Source of the DNA: Oscillospiraceae bacterium
GTDB lineage: Bacteria > Bacillota > Clostridia > Oscillospirales > Ruminococcaceae
Direction of reading: 5' to 3'
NCBI GenBank assembly: GCA_029007035.1
Contig: JAQXHC010000001.1
Span: forward strand, 1-32,669
DNA: 32,669 nucleotides
Shown here piece after piece: positions 1 to 6,534 of the stretch. The notes below the pieces were generated by a model that was given only the letters and a program-made list of their open reading frames with translations, was not told the origin of the DNA and made no database searches. The first letter of the stretch is position 1, and every line of letters starts with the position of its first letter. The position numbers were made by a program, and so were the translations under genes.

Positions 1-434
1 ATATGTTCTGCGTATTCAACTAACGATTTCTGCTCTTCTATTTTAGCTTCAAGTGCTTTCTTTTCCTCATATTCTTCTGCCCAACGTCTTGCTCTTGCAG
101 CAGGGTCTTCAATTGTATAACTATCAGGTCTATTTTGAATATAATAAAATATCCCTCCAAGGTCGCCATGAATCGGGGCGTCCTTTTTTTCTTCATCTAC
201 ATGAAGGTTGTACCAAAATGGGTAAAGTCCGCTTTCGTTGATAACAGTCTGATTTGGATTTCCTTTTCCGTCACGAATCGTTACGGTATTCTTATCTTCA
301 TCATCAACGTGTGCTGTAATTGCGTGGTCTGGTCTACTGTACCCGAGAATCTCAGCCACGTCCTTACCTACAAAGTAAGGCTCACCGTCAACGGTCTGTG
401 TTCTGACCTCACCCGTCAATTCGCCGGGGCAGAA
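1..434 (-). pseudogene. Phage antirepressor (BRO-N domain) fragment, runs off the left edge
   Basis: The minus-strand frame is open from 434 to the window edge and has no convincing start: an in-frame TAA lies at 435-437 and the first possible initiator is TTG at 417-419. The peptide has the BRO-N hallmarks in order: GEVRTQTVDGEPYFVGKDVA, then EILGYSRPDHAI, then NESGLY. Such proteins are prophage-encoded DNA-binding antirepressors. After NESGLY the usual second half of BRO-N is not recognisable; the peptide instead continues into a linker and a charged helical stretch (PDSYTIEDPAARARRW, then a Glu/Lys-rich segment) like the middle of KilAC-type antirepressors. The N-terminal ten or so residues of the family are missing. 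I read it as a 5'-truncated, internally rearranged remnant; the 3' end is outside the window. Confidence 0.7.
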
Positions 435-530
435 TTATACACTCCCCTTAATTCGGGGTATATGTTCAAAGGGGGGTGTCCAAAATAGGCACCCCTGAAT
501 CCGCCGTTTTCTGAATTTTTAGATAACGTT

Positions 531-551
531 ACCGTCGCAATTTGCGACGGT
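531..551. repeat. 9-bp inverted repeat (hairpin)
   Basis: ACCGTCGCA at 531-539 and TGCGACGGT at 543-551 are exact inverted copies around a 3-nt loop. There is no T-run on either side, so it is not a typical terminator. It overlaps one of the antirepressor motif fragments. Confidence 0.6.
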
Positions 552-570
552 ATCTCTCAGATGTCATTAT

Positions 571-725
571 TTCGGTACCGATTCAAAGGGTGTCACATTT
601 TGCTACTCCCTTTTTGAACGATAGACACAGTGACATTTCCAAAAATCCCCCTGAATTGAGGCATCGCTTTATATCTCGGGTACCGTTTCGGTACCTTTTC
701 AGATGGTGTCACGTTTTGTTACTCC
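571..725. repeat. 39-bp imperfect direct repeat pair
   Basis: Copies at 571-609 and 687-725 both begin TTCGGTACC and end in TACTCC, match at 33 of 39 positions without gaps, and are spaced 116 bp start to start. Both encode the antirepressor-like heptapeptides GVAKCDT and GVTKRDT on the minus strand, so they are probably relics of duplicated genes rather than a protein-binding array. Confidence 0.75.
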
Positions 726-956
726 ATGTCTATCTTCTTAATCACAGCAACAGCCGCACAATGCCCTGAGGCTTCTCAGACAAGCCATTAATGCCCCTCT
801 GCACTCTCAGCAGTATAACTTGTCTGCTCAGCACATACCCCCTCTTAAAACGCCTTTAAAACGCTGGCGGAGATTTTCCTTTGAGTTTTACTCAGAATTG
901 AGTAAAAGCTCCGCTATTACCGCCAAACCTTTTGGACAAATTCGTCTATTAGGATT

Positions 957-1745
957 TTATTCTCTGTGAAGCCACTCTCCCATAGCAGAAAACAAGTCCG
1001 CCTGCCGCTGACCGTAGGAAAGCTGTTGCTCTTTGGCACGCTGAATCACAGCATAATACTCCGGCGAATACTGAAACCTTGCAAGCTGTAACCAGTTGTA
1101 ATGCTGTTTCTGTTCAGTCCAGAGCTGCCGGAGCTGCCTGTCCTGTCTCAATATCCGGAGTGCTTTGCGATAAAGCTGACCTGTTCTGCTTGTGGAGTAT
1201 CCGTTTTTTTCGCCAATAGCCGTTAAGGTCATGCCCTCAAAGAAATGCGCCTTAATAATGCCCCTGTAAGGCTCTGAGAGCGTGTCCACAATTGCCCTGA
1301 CTGTTTCCGCTTCGCAGTTTCTTTCTGCTTTCTCTGTGAAATCAAGAGATGCACTGTCCTCTATAATCTCATACAAAGAGCAGGAATCCCCGTCACTTTG
1401 CTCTATGGGCTTGTCAAGACTGCCGCAATTATTCAGCGGCTCTTGCTTTGAAGTACGAATTCCCAGAAGCTCACGGAGGGTATTCTTAAAGGGATATTTT
1501 ATATAAGCCGTGAATTTATTGCCGCTATCCGGTTTATACGCCTTTACAGCTTCGAGAAATGCCACATAGCTCGCTTGTTTTATGTCCCATGCCTCAATAC
1601 CTGAGCTGTCGCAGGTGTCCTTATTAAGCCTGTAGAACCTGTCAGACATTGCATATAATAGCTTGCGGACTTTCTCCCACAGTATGGGGATAAGCTCATC
1701 ATTTCCGCCCCGCTGGATAAACTGTGCAAGCATTTCATTTGTCAT
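957..1745 (-). CDS. Sigma-70 family RNA polymerase sigma factor of mobile-element type
   Basis: The product has 262 residues. The N-terminal half resembles sigma region 2: a helical stretch with AWDIKQASYVAFLEAVKAY near residues 52-71, followed by FTAYIKYPFKNTLRELL. The middle holds region 4: LSEPYRGIIKAHFFEGMTL then the helix-turn-helix AIGEKNGYSTSRTGQLYRKA. Arrangements of this kind are common in phages and conjugative elements of gut Firmicutes, where they direct transcription of element genes. The last 60 residues are basic and Gln-rich and match nothing I know. An AAAGGGCGG SD-like sequence lies about 9 nt before the ATG. The gene stands alone among remnants; the element it served appears decayed, so its target promoters are unknown. 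It could be a cargo regulator kept after the element was lost. Confidence 0.75.
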   Translation of the reverse strand: MTNEMLAQFIQRGGNDELIPILWEKVRKLLYAMSDRFYRLNKDTCDSSGIEAWDIKQASYVAFLEAVKAYKPDSGNKFTAYIKYPFKNTLRELLGIRTSKQEPLNNCGSLDKPIEQSDGDSCSLYEIIEDSASLDFTEKAERNCEAETVRAIVDTLSEPYRGIIKAHFFEGMTLTAIGEKNGYSTSRTGQLYRKALRILRQDRQLRQLWTEQKQHYNWLQLARFQYSPEYYAVIQRAKEQQLSYGQRQADLFSAMGEWLHRE

Positions 1746-1773
1746 TGACTTGACCGCCCTTTCATGTTATAAT
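1745..1773 (+). promoter_or_regulatory. Near-consensus sigma-A promoter
   Basis: TTGACT (1745-1750) and TATAAT (1768-1773) are separated by exactly 17 bp. It faces away from the sigma gene, and its -35 box begins at the base where that gene's start codon begins. Transcription would start near 1780 and meets a terminator 50 nt later. Confidence 0.65.
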
Positions 1774-1779
1774 AAAAGT

Positions 1780-1834
1780 GTGATATATGGTAATTTCAAT
1801 TGCTTTCCCCACCTGCTCAGAGTGGGGATTTTTT
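1780..1834 (+). ncRNA. Candidate 55-nt small RNA or attenuated leader
   Basis: The interval runs from the predicted start of the 1745-1773 promoter to the end of an intrinsic terminator: CCCCAC (1807-1812), 9-nt loop, GTGGGG (1822-1827), then A and six T. A possible leader peptide starts at the ATG at 1787 and reads MVISIAFPTCSEWGFFMHRK through the hairpin, but it has no SD. This layout resembles attenuation leaders that sit before resistance or element genes, yet no plus-strand gene follows. It may be an orphan leader or an independent small RNA. Confidence 0.4.
1807..1834 (+). terminator. Intrinsic terminator of the short transcript
   Basis: A 6-bp GC-rich stem (CCCCAC with GTGGGG) is followed by A and six T on the plus strand. 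No plus-strand gene lies upstream, so it can only serve the short unit from the 1745 promoter. Confidence 0.6.
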
Positions 1835-1999
1835 ATGCATAGAAAATGAATATTTAGAATTATGCGTTTGCTTTACTGGGCAATCGGTATATTTTGGAAA
1901 TGCAAAAACATTTTCTGTTACCCCCTGCGTGCGTAACGATGTCACAAATCCCCACATTACTCAACAAATACTAATTTTTACTACCTCTGAGAGGTTTAC

Positions 2000-2275
2000 T
2001 TCGAGCTTTGCTCGGGCTTCGACAGTTCCTCGACAGTTCCTCACACATTCTCGGCGTTCGCTCGGCGTTGGCTCTCAAGCATAGAGAAGTTTTCTCTTGC
2101 TTCACTTTCGCTTCAATGGTAATTATCGACAGCAGTTCTCACGGCTTCCTCACCGCTTCATCTGCTCCGAATGGTAATTCTTTGATGTGAGTTCTCGGAG
2201 TTCGCTCGGAGTTCAATTCTGTCAGCCAGCCCGAATGAAAGCTCACGGCTTCCTCTCGGCTTCATAATTCGAGAA
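2000..2275. repeat. Array of seven different 11-bp tandem doublets
   Basis: The stretch between the sigma gene and the small minus-strand gene is built of doublets with an 11-bp period, each pair using a variant of CTCGGNGTTCG. Examples are CGACAGTTCCT repeated from 2020, TCGGCGTTCGC then TCGGCGTTGGC from 2051, CTCGGAGTTCG then CTCGGAGTTCA from 2194, CTCACGGCTTC then CTCACCGCTTC near 2138, and CTCACGGCTTC then CTCTCGGCTTC near 2242. Two weaker ones lie at 2000-2021 and 2097-2118. AATGGTAATT also occurs twice (near 2115 and 2170). No credible ORF covers it; 1835-1999 holds nothing recognisable. Confidence 0.7.
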
Positions 2276-2624
2276 CCTCAGCAACTGCTTTGATTATCTC
2301 CTCATATTGTCCGGCGGTAAGGTCAAGGTCACTGAGCTTTCGTTTGAGCTGCTCGTACTTCTGATAAGGGTTGGGAATAATATTCCTTTCAATTTTGTTA
2401 TCTACGTCATATATATCTGCCCCGTTCTCAATAGCTTTTATAATCTGATTAAGAGCCAGTCCGGCATTAAATCCGGAATCATACTTTGAAATAATTGTCT
2501 CTGTAGTCTCTGTGAAAGCCAGTAACTGCCATTCATAACCTGATTGGCTATGCTGTCTTTTAATCTTTACCCCAATGATGTTATCGGCGTTTATGAAGCT
2601 GTTAAATTGTGAATGGATATACAT
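2262..2624 (-). CDS. Small protein of unknown function in a decayed mobile region
   Basis: I do not recognise this 120-residue product. I start it at the ATG at 2622-2624 (MYIHSQFNSFINADNI) because a strong SD, GGAGG, lies 8 nt upstream; an in-frame ATG 20 codons earlier lacks one and falls in the inverted repeat. The protein is soluble and mixed alpha/beta: an N-terminal part with Lys/Arg and aromatic residues (about 1-45), a central stretch with GLALNQIIKAIENGADIY, and a charged C-terminal helix rich in Lys/Glu (about 80-120). No membrane segment or metal-binding motif is visible. Its stop codon touches the 11-bp doublet array. The neighbouring sigma gene lies on the same strand about 500 bp downstream, so both may be remains of one element. 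Confidence 0.6.
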   Translation of the reverse strand: MYIHSQFNSFINADNIIGVKIKRQHSQSGYEWQLLAFTETTETIISKYDSGFNAGLALNQIIKAIENGADIYDVDNKIERNIIPNPYQKYEQLKRKLSDLDLTAGQYEEIIKAVAEVLEL

Positions 2625-2661
2625 TGTTTTTACCTCCTGAAAGCTATGTAATTTTGTTCCC

Positions 2662-2747
2662 TGTGCATTTTGTGCATTTTTCATGGGAGCCTTTCAGCTT
2701 CTATAGTCCTCGCGAACCTCACATAAAAAATGCACATTTTGCACAAA
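2662..2747. repeat. Imperfect inverted repeat of TGTGCA units upstream of the small gene
   Basis: On the plus strand, TGTGCATTTTGTGCATTTTT at 2662-2681 faces AAAAAATGCACATTTTGCAC at 2725-2744. Each arm contains two TGTGCA-like units about 10 bp apart. The arms lie in the leader of the 2262-2624 gene, so they could form an RNA hairpin or be a paired operator. Neither role can be settled from sequence. Confidence 0.5.
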
Positions 2748-2764
2748 CGGCTATATTCCGCAGT

Positions 2765-2944
2765 TTATGAATATGAAAGCTTATAATCGGCAATAACATT
2801 TCTGATAGTTTTTCCTGATATTGTAACAGTTGACCTGAGTAAATTCTTCCCCCTCAGAAGCTCCATAAACTTCTGCTTGCCCTCTGCAAAATATCCGCAG
2901 TCACTGCACCATAAAATATTTATCAGAGTTTCCAGAAGATAATT
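2765..2944 (-). pseudogene. Unrecognised gene tail without a start
   Basis: A minus-strand frame is open for 59 codons and ends at TAA (2765-2767). Its C-terminal part (FAEGKQKFMELLRGKNLLRS, then TVTISGKTIRNVIADYKLSY) looks like real protein: balanced, with alternating hydrophobic and charged residues. There is no upstream start or SD; the frame is closed at 2945-2947. At its upstream end it meets an unrelated plus-strand open frame (about 2920-3150), so this is probably a truncated relic at a recombination junction. Family not recognised. Confidence 0.3.
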
Positions 2945-3154
2945 ATTTCACTTCTGTTCTTGAACAGCTTATTTTAGGTTTAGACCATTCTATTTTATTT
3001 TTAGTTGAGGATTATCACATCACTAACTACAAAATTTCAAAGTACGAAGAATGCTTAATAAAAAAATATTGCGAATATAAAAAACTTGATATTTCAGACA
3101 GAGAAATCGAAGAAAAAGGACTATATGCTATTAATGATTTATCCAAGCAAGCAG
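2920..3154 (+). pseudogene. Unrecognised open frame fragment preceding the recombinase relic
   Basis: The plus frame starting around 2920 is open to 3231. Up to about 3150 it reads like a protein rich in Glu, Lys, Ile and Tyr (FPEDNYFTSVLEQLILGLDH, then ISKYEECLIKKYCEYKK). It has no ATG at its start and no SD, and base composition here is AT-richer than in the core genes. At about 3150 the coding signal jumps to another frame, that of the recombinase tail. I take it as a broken piece of an unknown gene. Confidence 0.3.
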
Positions 3155-3292
3155 AGGCATACCTCTGCAACTCTGCTTTTATATGGAGGTGTGAATGTCC
3201 GTCAGGTTCAGGAACGCCTCGGACACGGTAACTTAAAGACAACTAATATTTATCTTCACTGCATCGCAGAGGCAGACGAAGAAGCGGCTAAG
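3155..3292 (+). pseudogene. Tyrosine recombinase (integrase) C-terminal fragment
   Basis: The frame entered at 3155 encodes RHTSATLLLYGGVNVRQVQE then RLGHGNLKTTNIYLH. This is the end of the phage/ICE integrase catalytic domain: the Arg-His of box II (HxxR region), the LGH histidine, and the nucleophilic Tyr of the IYLH motif. About 46 residues remain; the N-terminal DNA-binding domains and the first catalytic Arg are gone. The fragment continues in frame, without a stop, into a Cas6-like sequence (see next entry), so the two relics form one open frame starting at an ATG at 3086. It cannot be an active recombinase. Confidence 0.75.
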
Positions 3293-3576
3293 ACAATTTA
3301 CTATTCTACACACGATGTTCGCTTTATTCGGCGTGTTCGGGAAGCCTTTGAAAGTAAGTATGAGGCCTACAGTAGTAAAAAACCGCCAAGTTCAATTGAC
3401 ATACTGCCATTGAATGAAGAAAAAAAGTTGTTACAAACTATAAGGGTACATGGATTAATGCTTATCATGGCATTTTTCAGTTATACGGAGAACCTGAGCA
3501 TCTTCAGTTTATGTATGATGTTGGACTTGGGGCAAAGACATCTCAGGGATTTGGAATGTTTGAGGTGATTGAGTAA
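3293..3576 (+). pseudogene. cas6: Cas6 CRISPR RNA endonuclease, C-terminal half, frameshifted
   Basis: After the integrase tail the same frame reads FIRRVREAFESKYEAY, then SSIDILPLNEEKK. At a run of seven A (3420-3426) the Cas6 signal moves to another frame: VVTNYKGTWINAYHGIFQLY, then FMYDVGLGAKTSQGFGMFEV, then a TAA at 3574-3576. The GLGxKxSxGFG glycine-rich loop close to the C-terminus is the signature of Cas6 proteins, which cut pre-crRNA in type I-B and type III systems. The N-terminal ferredoxin-like domain and its catalytic residues are missing, and the frame is broken, so it is inactive. CRISPR-repeat-like sequences follow directly, consistent with a decayed array beside cas6. Confidence 0.7.
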
Positions 3577-3646
3577 ATAATATAGATTTTTGTCTGTCAA
3601 AGTTTATTGAACCCAAGCATAGGTGATGCTTTCATATGTTTTGCTC

Positions 3647-3837
3647 ATTGCATTATCACCATGAGAGATTGAAACTTTTGAAAACCTCTGTATATGACAT
3701 GAGGTCAAACTATGAGCAGTTAGTACAGGATATAATAAAAACGTTCACATTGTAACCTTACCGAAAAGGACTTAAAGCACTTCTCCATCAAGATATGACG
3801 TCCTGTATTGTGTGACTTTACCATGAGGTATTGAAAC
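3647..3837 (+). CRISPR. Degenerate CRISPR repeat remnants
   Basis: Two repeat-like sequences share ACCATGAG and the ATTGAAAC end typical of type I-B/III repeats: 3647-3675 (begins ATTGCATTATC) and 3807-3837 (begins ATTGTGTGACTTT). A third, weaker copy at 3749-3778 begins ATTGTAACCTTACC and ends AAAGC. Spacing is irregular (102 and 58 bp), so it is no functional array. The position right after the cas6 remnant supports the reading. The stretch 3838-3998 holds nothing else I can name. Confidence 0.4.
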
Positions 3838-3998
3838 ATGCTTGGCATAGGACCTCACATTGCAAACTGTAGGTCAGATAATCACATCTTATTCCCAACC
3901 ACGCCGTCATTGATAAGCAGCAGCATCATTAATACAGTATAGTTGATTTGCACCCCCACCATTTTCAATCATCAACGATAGCTTTTACCCCAACAAAA

Positions 3999-4030
3999 AA
4001 TGCACCCTTCCAAAATCAGAAGGGTGCATT
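3999..4030 (-). terminator. Intrinsic terminator-like hairpin, minus orientation
   Basis: AATGCACCCTTC (3999-4010) and GAAGGGTGCATT (4019-4030) form a perfect 12-bp stem with an 8-nt loop. Read on the minus strand the stem is followed by T residues (plus strand CAACAAAAAA). No credible minus-strand gene precedes it, so it is likely left over from lost DNA. Confidence 0.5.
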
Positions 4031-4068
4031 GTATTAAAATTGCAGTCTTTAGCCAATGAAAATAACGT

Positions 4069-4110
4069 AAAATAAGCGTTCGCTCTAATATTAGGCGGCG
4101 CTTATTTTTT
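4069..4110. terminator. Hairpin with T-rich flank, possible bidirectional terminator
   Basis: AAATAAGCG (4070-4078) pairs with CGCTTATTT (4099-4107), followed by a T-run on the plus strand; the loop contains the palindrome CTAATATTAG. It would insulate the GH74 gene from upstream DNA. Confidence 0.4.
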
Positions 4111-4252
4111 ATCAGTGGCAAAACGAATAATTGACAGCATATGCTATTGCCGCACATCTGCCCTGACATTATGCCGAACAAAAAGCTCCATTTAAATGCG
4201 GCGGTGATAATATTTCTCCTTAAAAATTCGCCGGAGAAAACAAAAAATAATA

Positions 4253-4281
4253 TTGACTAATCTGAAATTATGGGTTATTAT
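4253..4281 (+). promoter_or_regulatory. Promoter of the GH74-GH25 pair
   Basis: TTGACT (4253-4258) and TATTAT (4276-4281) are 17 bp apart; a TATAAT three bases further on would give a 20-bp spacer. It lies 60 bp before the GH74 start codon and no other good candidate is visible. Confidence 0.55.
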
Positions 4282-4341
4282 AATAAAAGAATAAAATAGT
4301 CTCATAGCAGCAGGCGGACTTTGGGACGGACAGGAGAAAAG

Positions 4342-6534
4342 ATGAACTTTAAGAAACCTCTCACGGCAATAACGGCAGCAGTGATTCTGACAGCGGCATC
4401 AGGCTGTGAAATCAAGGACGGAAGCAAAAAGGCTTCTGTTTCATATGAGTGGAGTAATGTGGCAATCGGAGGAGGAGGCTATATAACGGGTATAGTCTAT
4501 AATCCGACGGAGGAGGGGCTTGCCTATGTGAGGACGGACATAGGTGGAGCCTACAGATTTGACAAGACCGCAGATAAATGGGTTCCCATAACCGACTTTC
4601 TCGGCTCGGAGGAGTGGAACCTGATAGGCATCGAGAGCATTGCAACAGACCCGGTCGAGCCAAACCGCGTATATGCTGAGTGCGGAACATATACCTCTGA
4701 TAACGGAGCGATTCTCTCCTCTGACGACTATGGCAAAACATGGAAAAAATACGATGCTGAATTTCCGTGCGGAGCTAATCAGCAGGGACGCGGAACAGGC
4801 GAGCGGCTTGCTGTAAATCCTCATAATAACAAAGAGATCTACTGCGGAACAAGAAATGCCGGACTCTGGAAATCCTCTGACTACGGCGAAACGTGGAGCA
4901 GACTCGAAGCATTCCCGACCCGCGGAGACTACAGTCAGCAGGGAAACAGCGTCGGTATTATGTGGGTGGAGTTCGACCCGAATTCCGATGACGTCTATGC
5001 GGGAGCGGCAGTTCTGAACGGAGAGTGCATCTATAAATCTTCCGACGGCGGAGCGACGTGGGAGACTCTTCCAGCAAATGCAGCCGGAATGTTTCCTCTG
5101 CGTGCCGAGATTTCTCCCAACGGCAATATGTATCTTGCATATTCCGACACAGCAGGTCCTAATGTTGATCCGAAAAACGGTGCTGTATATGCCCTTAACC
5201 TTGCAGCTCAGACTTTTACCGATATCACTCCCGATGTGAACGACGGTCATTATGGGGGTTATGGCGCAATTTCTCTTGACGCTTCCGATCCCGATACCTT
5301 TGTTGTGACCTCCCTTGCATTCTGGCATGATAACGGAGACAATATCTACCGCACAACTGACGGCGGAAAAACATGGAATGCTCTGTACACCAAGGAAGAG
5401 AAGAATTATGTCATGGATACCTCTGATGCACAGTGGCTCGACTGGGGACGTGACGAGGCTAAAACCGGCTGGTGGACTGCGGCGGCGGCTATAAATCCGT
5501 TCAATCCCGATGAGGTGACCTACGGTACAGGTGCTACGGTCTTTTCTACGGTGAATATGACCAAGCTCGGAAGCGGAAATCCCGTTACCATAAAATTCGA
5601 CGCAAAGGGAATTGAGGAAACTGCCGTATACGACATGATTTCTCCTCCGACCGACGGAAGCTCGCCTCAGCTCTATTCAATAATGGGAGACCTTACGGGA
5701 TTTTCACATCTTGATGTTGAGAAGTGTCCGGACGATAATCATTTTATGAAAAACGGCAATCCCGACGACCTCGATGTTGCCTGGAACAACGGCAATGTGG
5801 CTGTTTATACCAGTGAATCGGGAAAAGCACTCAACTATACCACCGACGGCGGCGAAACATGGGAGATAATCAAGGTTCTTCCGGAAAGGGCAAAGGGAGG
5901 AAAAGTCGCGATTTCCTGTGACGGAAGTACTATTATGTGGCGTTCTTCGTCAATCAGCGGAAAGACCTATGTGACTCCCGATTTCGGAAAATCATGGTAT
6001 TTTGCGGACGGACTTGGATATAACACGATTTTTGCTGCAGATAAGGTAAATCCGAAAACATTTTACGCAGCGTCAGAAGGACAGCTTTATGTCTCCACCG
6101 ACGGCGGATATTATTTTGAGCCGACAGGCGCGGTTGTAACCGACAGCTGCACTATCACTACGGTGGACGGTCATGAGGGTCACGTATGGATAACGGGAGG
6201 AACAGCCGTGATGTACTCGGAGGACGGCGGAAAAACGTTCACAGTGCTTAAAAATATATGTGCAGATGCGCTTGGCTTCGGCGCACCCGAAAAAGAGAAC
6301 GGCTATCCTGCAATATACGTTATGGGTACAGACGAAGTGGACGGAAATAAAAATCCTCTCGGCGACGGAATATATCGCTCTACCGATAAGGGAAAAACAT
6401 GGCAGAAAATCAATGACGACAATCATCTTTTCGGCAATCTCACCCCTGCGATTACCGGAGACAGCGAGATATTCGGCAGAGTTTATTTTGCCACAAACGG
6501 CAGGGGAATCGTTATGGGAGACACAACAGAATAA
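4342..6534 (+). CDS. GH74 xyloglucanase, predicted lipoprotein
   Basis: The 730-residue product is an endo-type xyloglucan-hydrolysing enzyme (GH74), built of two seven-bladed beta-propellers. I start at ATG 4342, which has GGAG 8 nt upstream, not at the in-frame TTG at 4321. Residues 1-22 are a lipoprotein-like signal ending in ASGC, so the enzyme is probably anchored outside the membrane. Family marks: WSNVAIGGGGYITGIVYNP, then RTDIGGAYRF with the predicted general base Asp66; Asp478 in LDVAW is my candidate for the general acid. Asp-box repeats (SSDYGKTW, SSDGGATW, TTDGGKTW, TTDGGETW and others) recur through both propellers. No dockerin or carbohydrate-binding module follows. The GH25 gene starts immediately after the stop codon. 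Confidence 0.9.
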   Translation: MNFKKPLTAITAAVILTAASGCEIKDGSKKASVSYEWSNVAIGGGGYITGIVYNPTEEGLAYVRTDIGGAYRFDKTADKWVPITDFLGSEEWNLIGIESIATDPVEPNRVYAECGTYTSDNGAILSSDDYGKTWKKYDAEFPCGANQQGRGTGERLAVNPHNNKEIYCGTRNAGLWKSSDYGETWSRLEAFPTRGDYSQQGNSVGIMWVEFDPNSDDVYAGAAVLNGECIYKSSDGGATWETLPANAAGMFPLRAEISPNGNMYLAYSDTAGPNVDPKNGAVYALNLAAQTFTDITPDVNDGHYGGYGAISLDASDPDTFVVTSLAFWHDNGDNIYRTTDGGKTWNALYTKEEKNYVMDTSDAQWLDWGRDEAKTGWWTAAAAINPFNPDEVTYGTGATVFSTVNMTKLGSGNPVTIKFDAKGIEETAVYDMISPPTDGSSPQLYSIMGDLTGFSHLDVEKCPDDNHFMKNGNPDDLDVAWNNGNVAVYTSESGKALNYTTDGGETWEIIKVLPERAKGGKVAISCDGSTIMWRSSSISGKTYVTPDFGKSWYFADGLGYNTIFAADKVNPKTFYAASEGQLYVSTDGGYYFEPTGAVVTDSCTITTVDGHEGHVWITGGTAVMYSEDGGKTFTVLKNICADALGFGAPEKENGYPAIYVMGTDEVDGNKNPLGDGIYRSTDKGKTWQKINDDNHLFGNLTPAITGDSEIFGRVYFATNGRGIVMGDTTE

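Larger units (their letters stand above)
472..725 (-). pseudogene. Serial fragments of the BRO-N antirepressor core motif
   Basis: Read on the minus strand, four short stretches in different frames resemble the beta-hairpin core of BRO-N proteins, where a GVxxxDT or TVxxxDG motif follows the conserved His-Val-Asp-Glu segment. They are GVTKRDT (705-725), GVAKCDT (589-609), DTVANCDGN (528-554) and SGVPILDTP (472-498). Frames between them are closed by stops and none has a start. Two of them lie inside a 39-bp imperfect direct repeat (571-609 and 687-725, 33 of 39 bases identical). I infer several decayed, partly duplicated antirepressor genes. The rest of 726-956 holds no gene that I can recognise. 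Confidence 0.45.

Noticed and set aside
135..488. 117-codon plus-strand frame at the left edge
   Set aside because: The minus strand here encodes a recognisable BRO-N antirepressor, so the plus frame is a shadow.
542..769. 75-codon plus-strand frame over the direct repeats
   Set aside because: The repeats make sense only as antirepressor fragments on the minus strand; the plus frame has no SD or domain.
3972..4181. 69-codon minus-strand frame
   Set aside because: It runs through the 12-bp terminator-like stem and the second hairpin, and its cysteine-rich product looks random.
4441..5328. 295-codon minus-strand open frame inside the GH74 gene
   Set aside because: It is the antisense of a well-supported GH74 sequence, has no SD or recognisable domain, and arises from codon bias.
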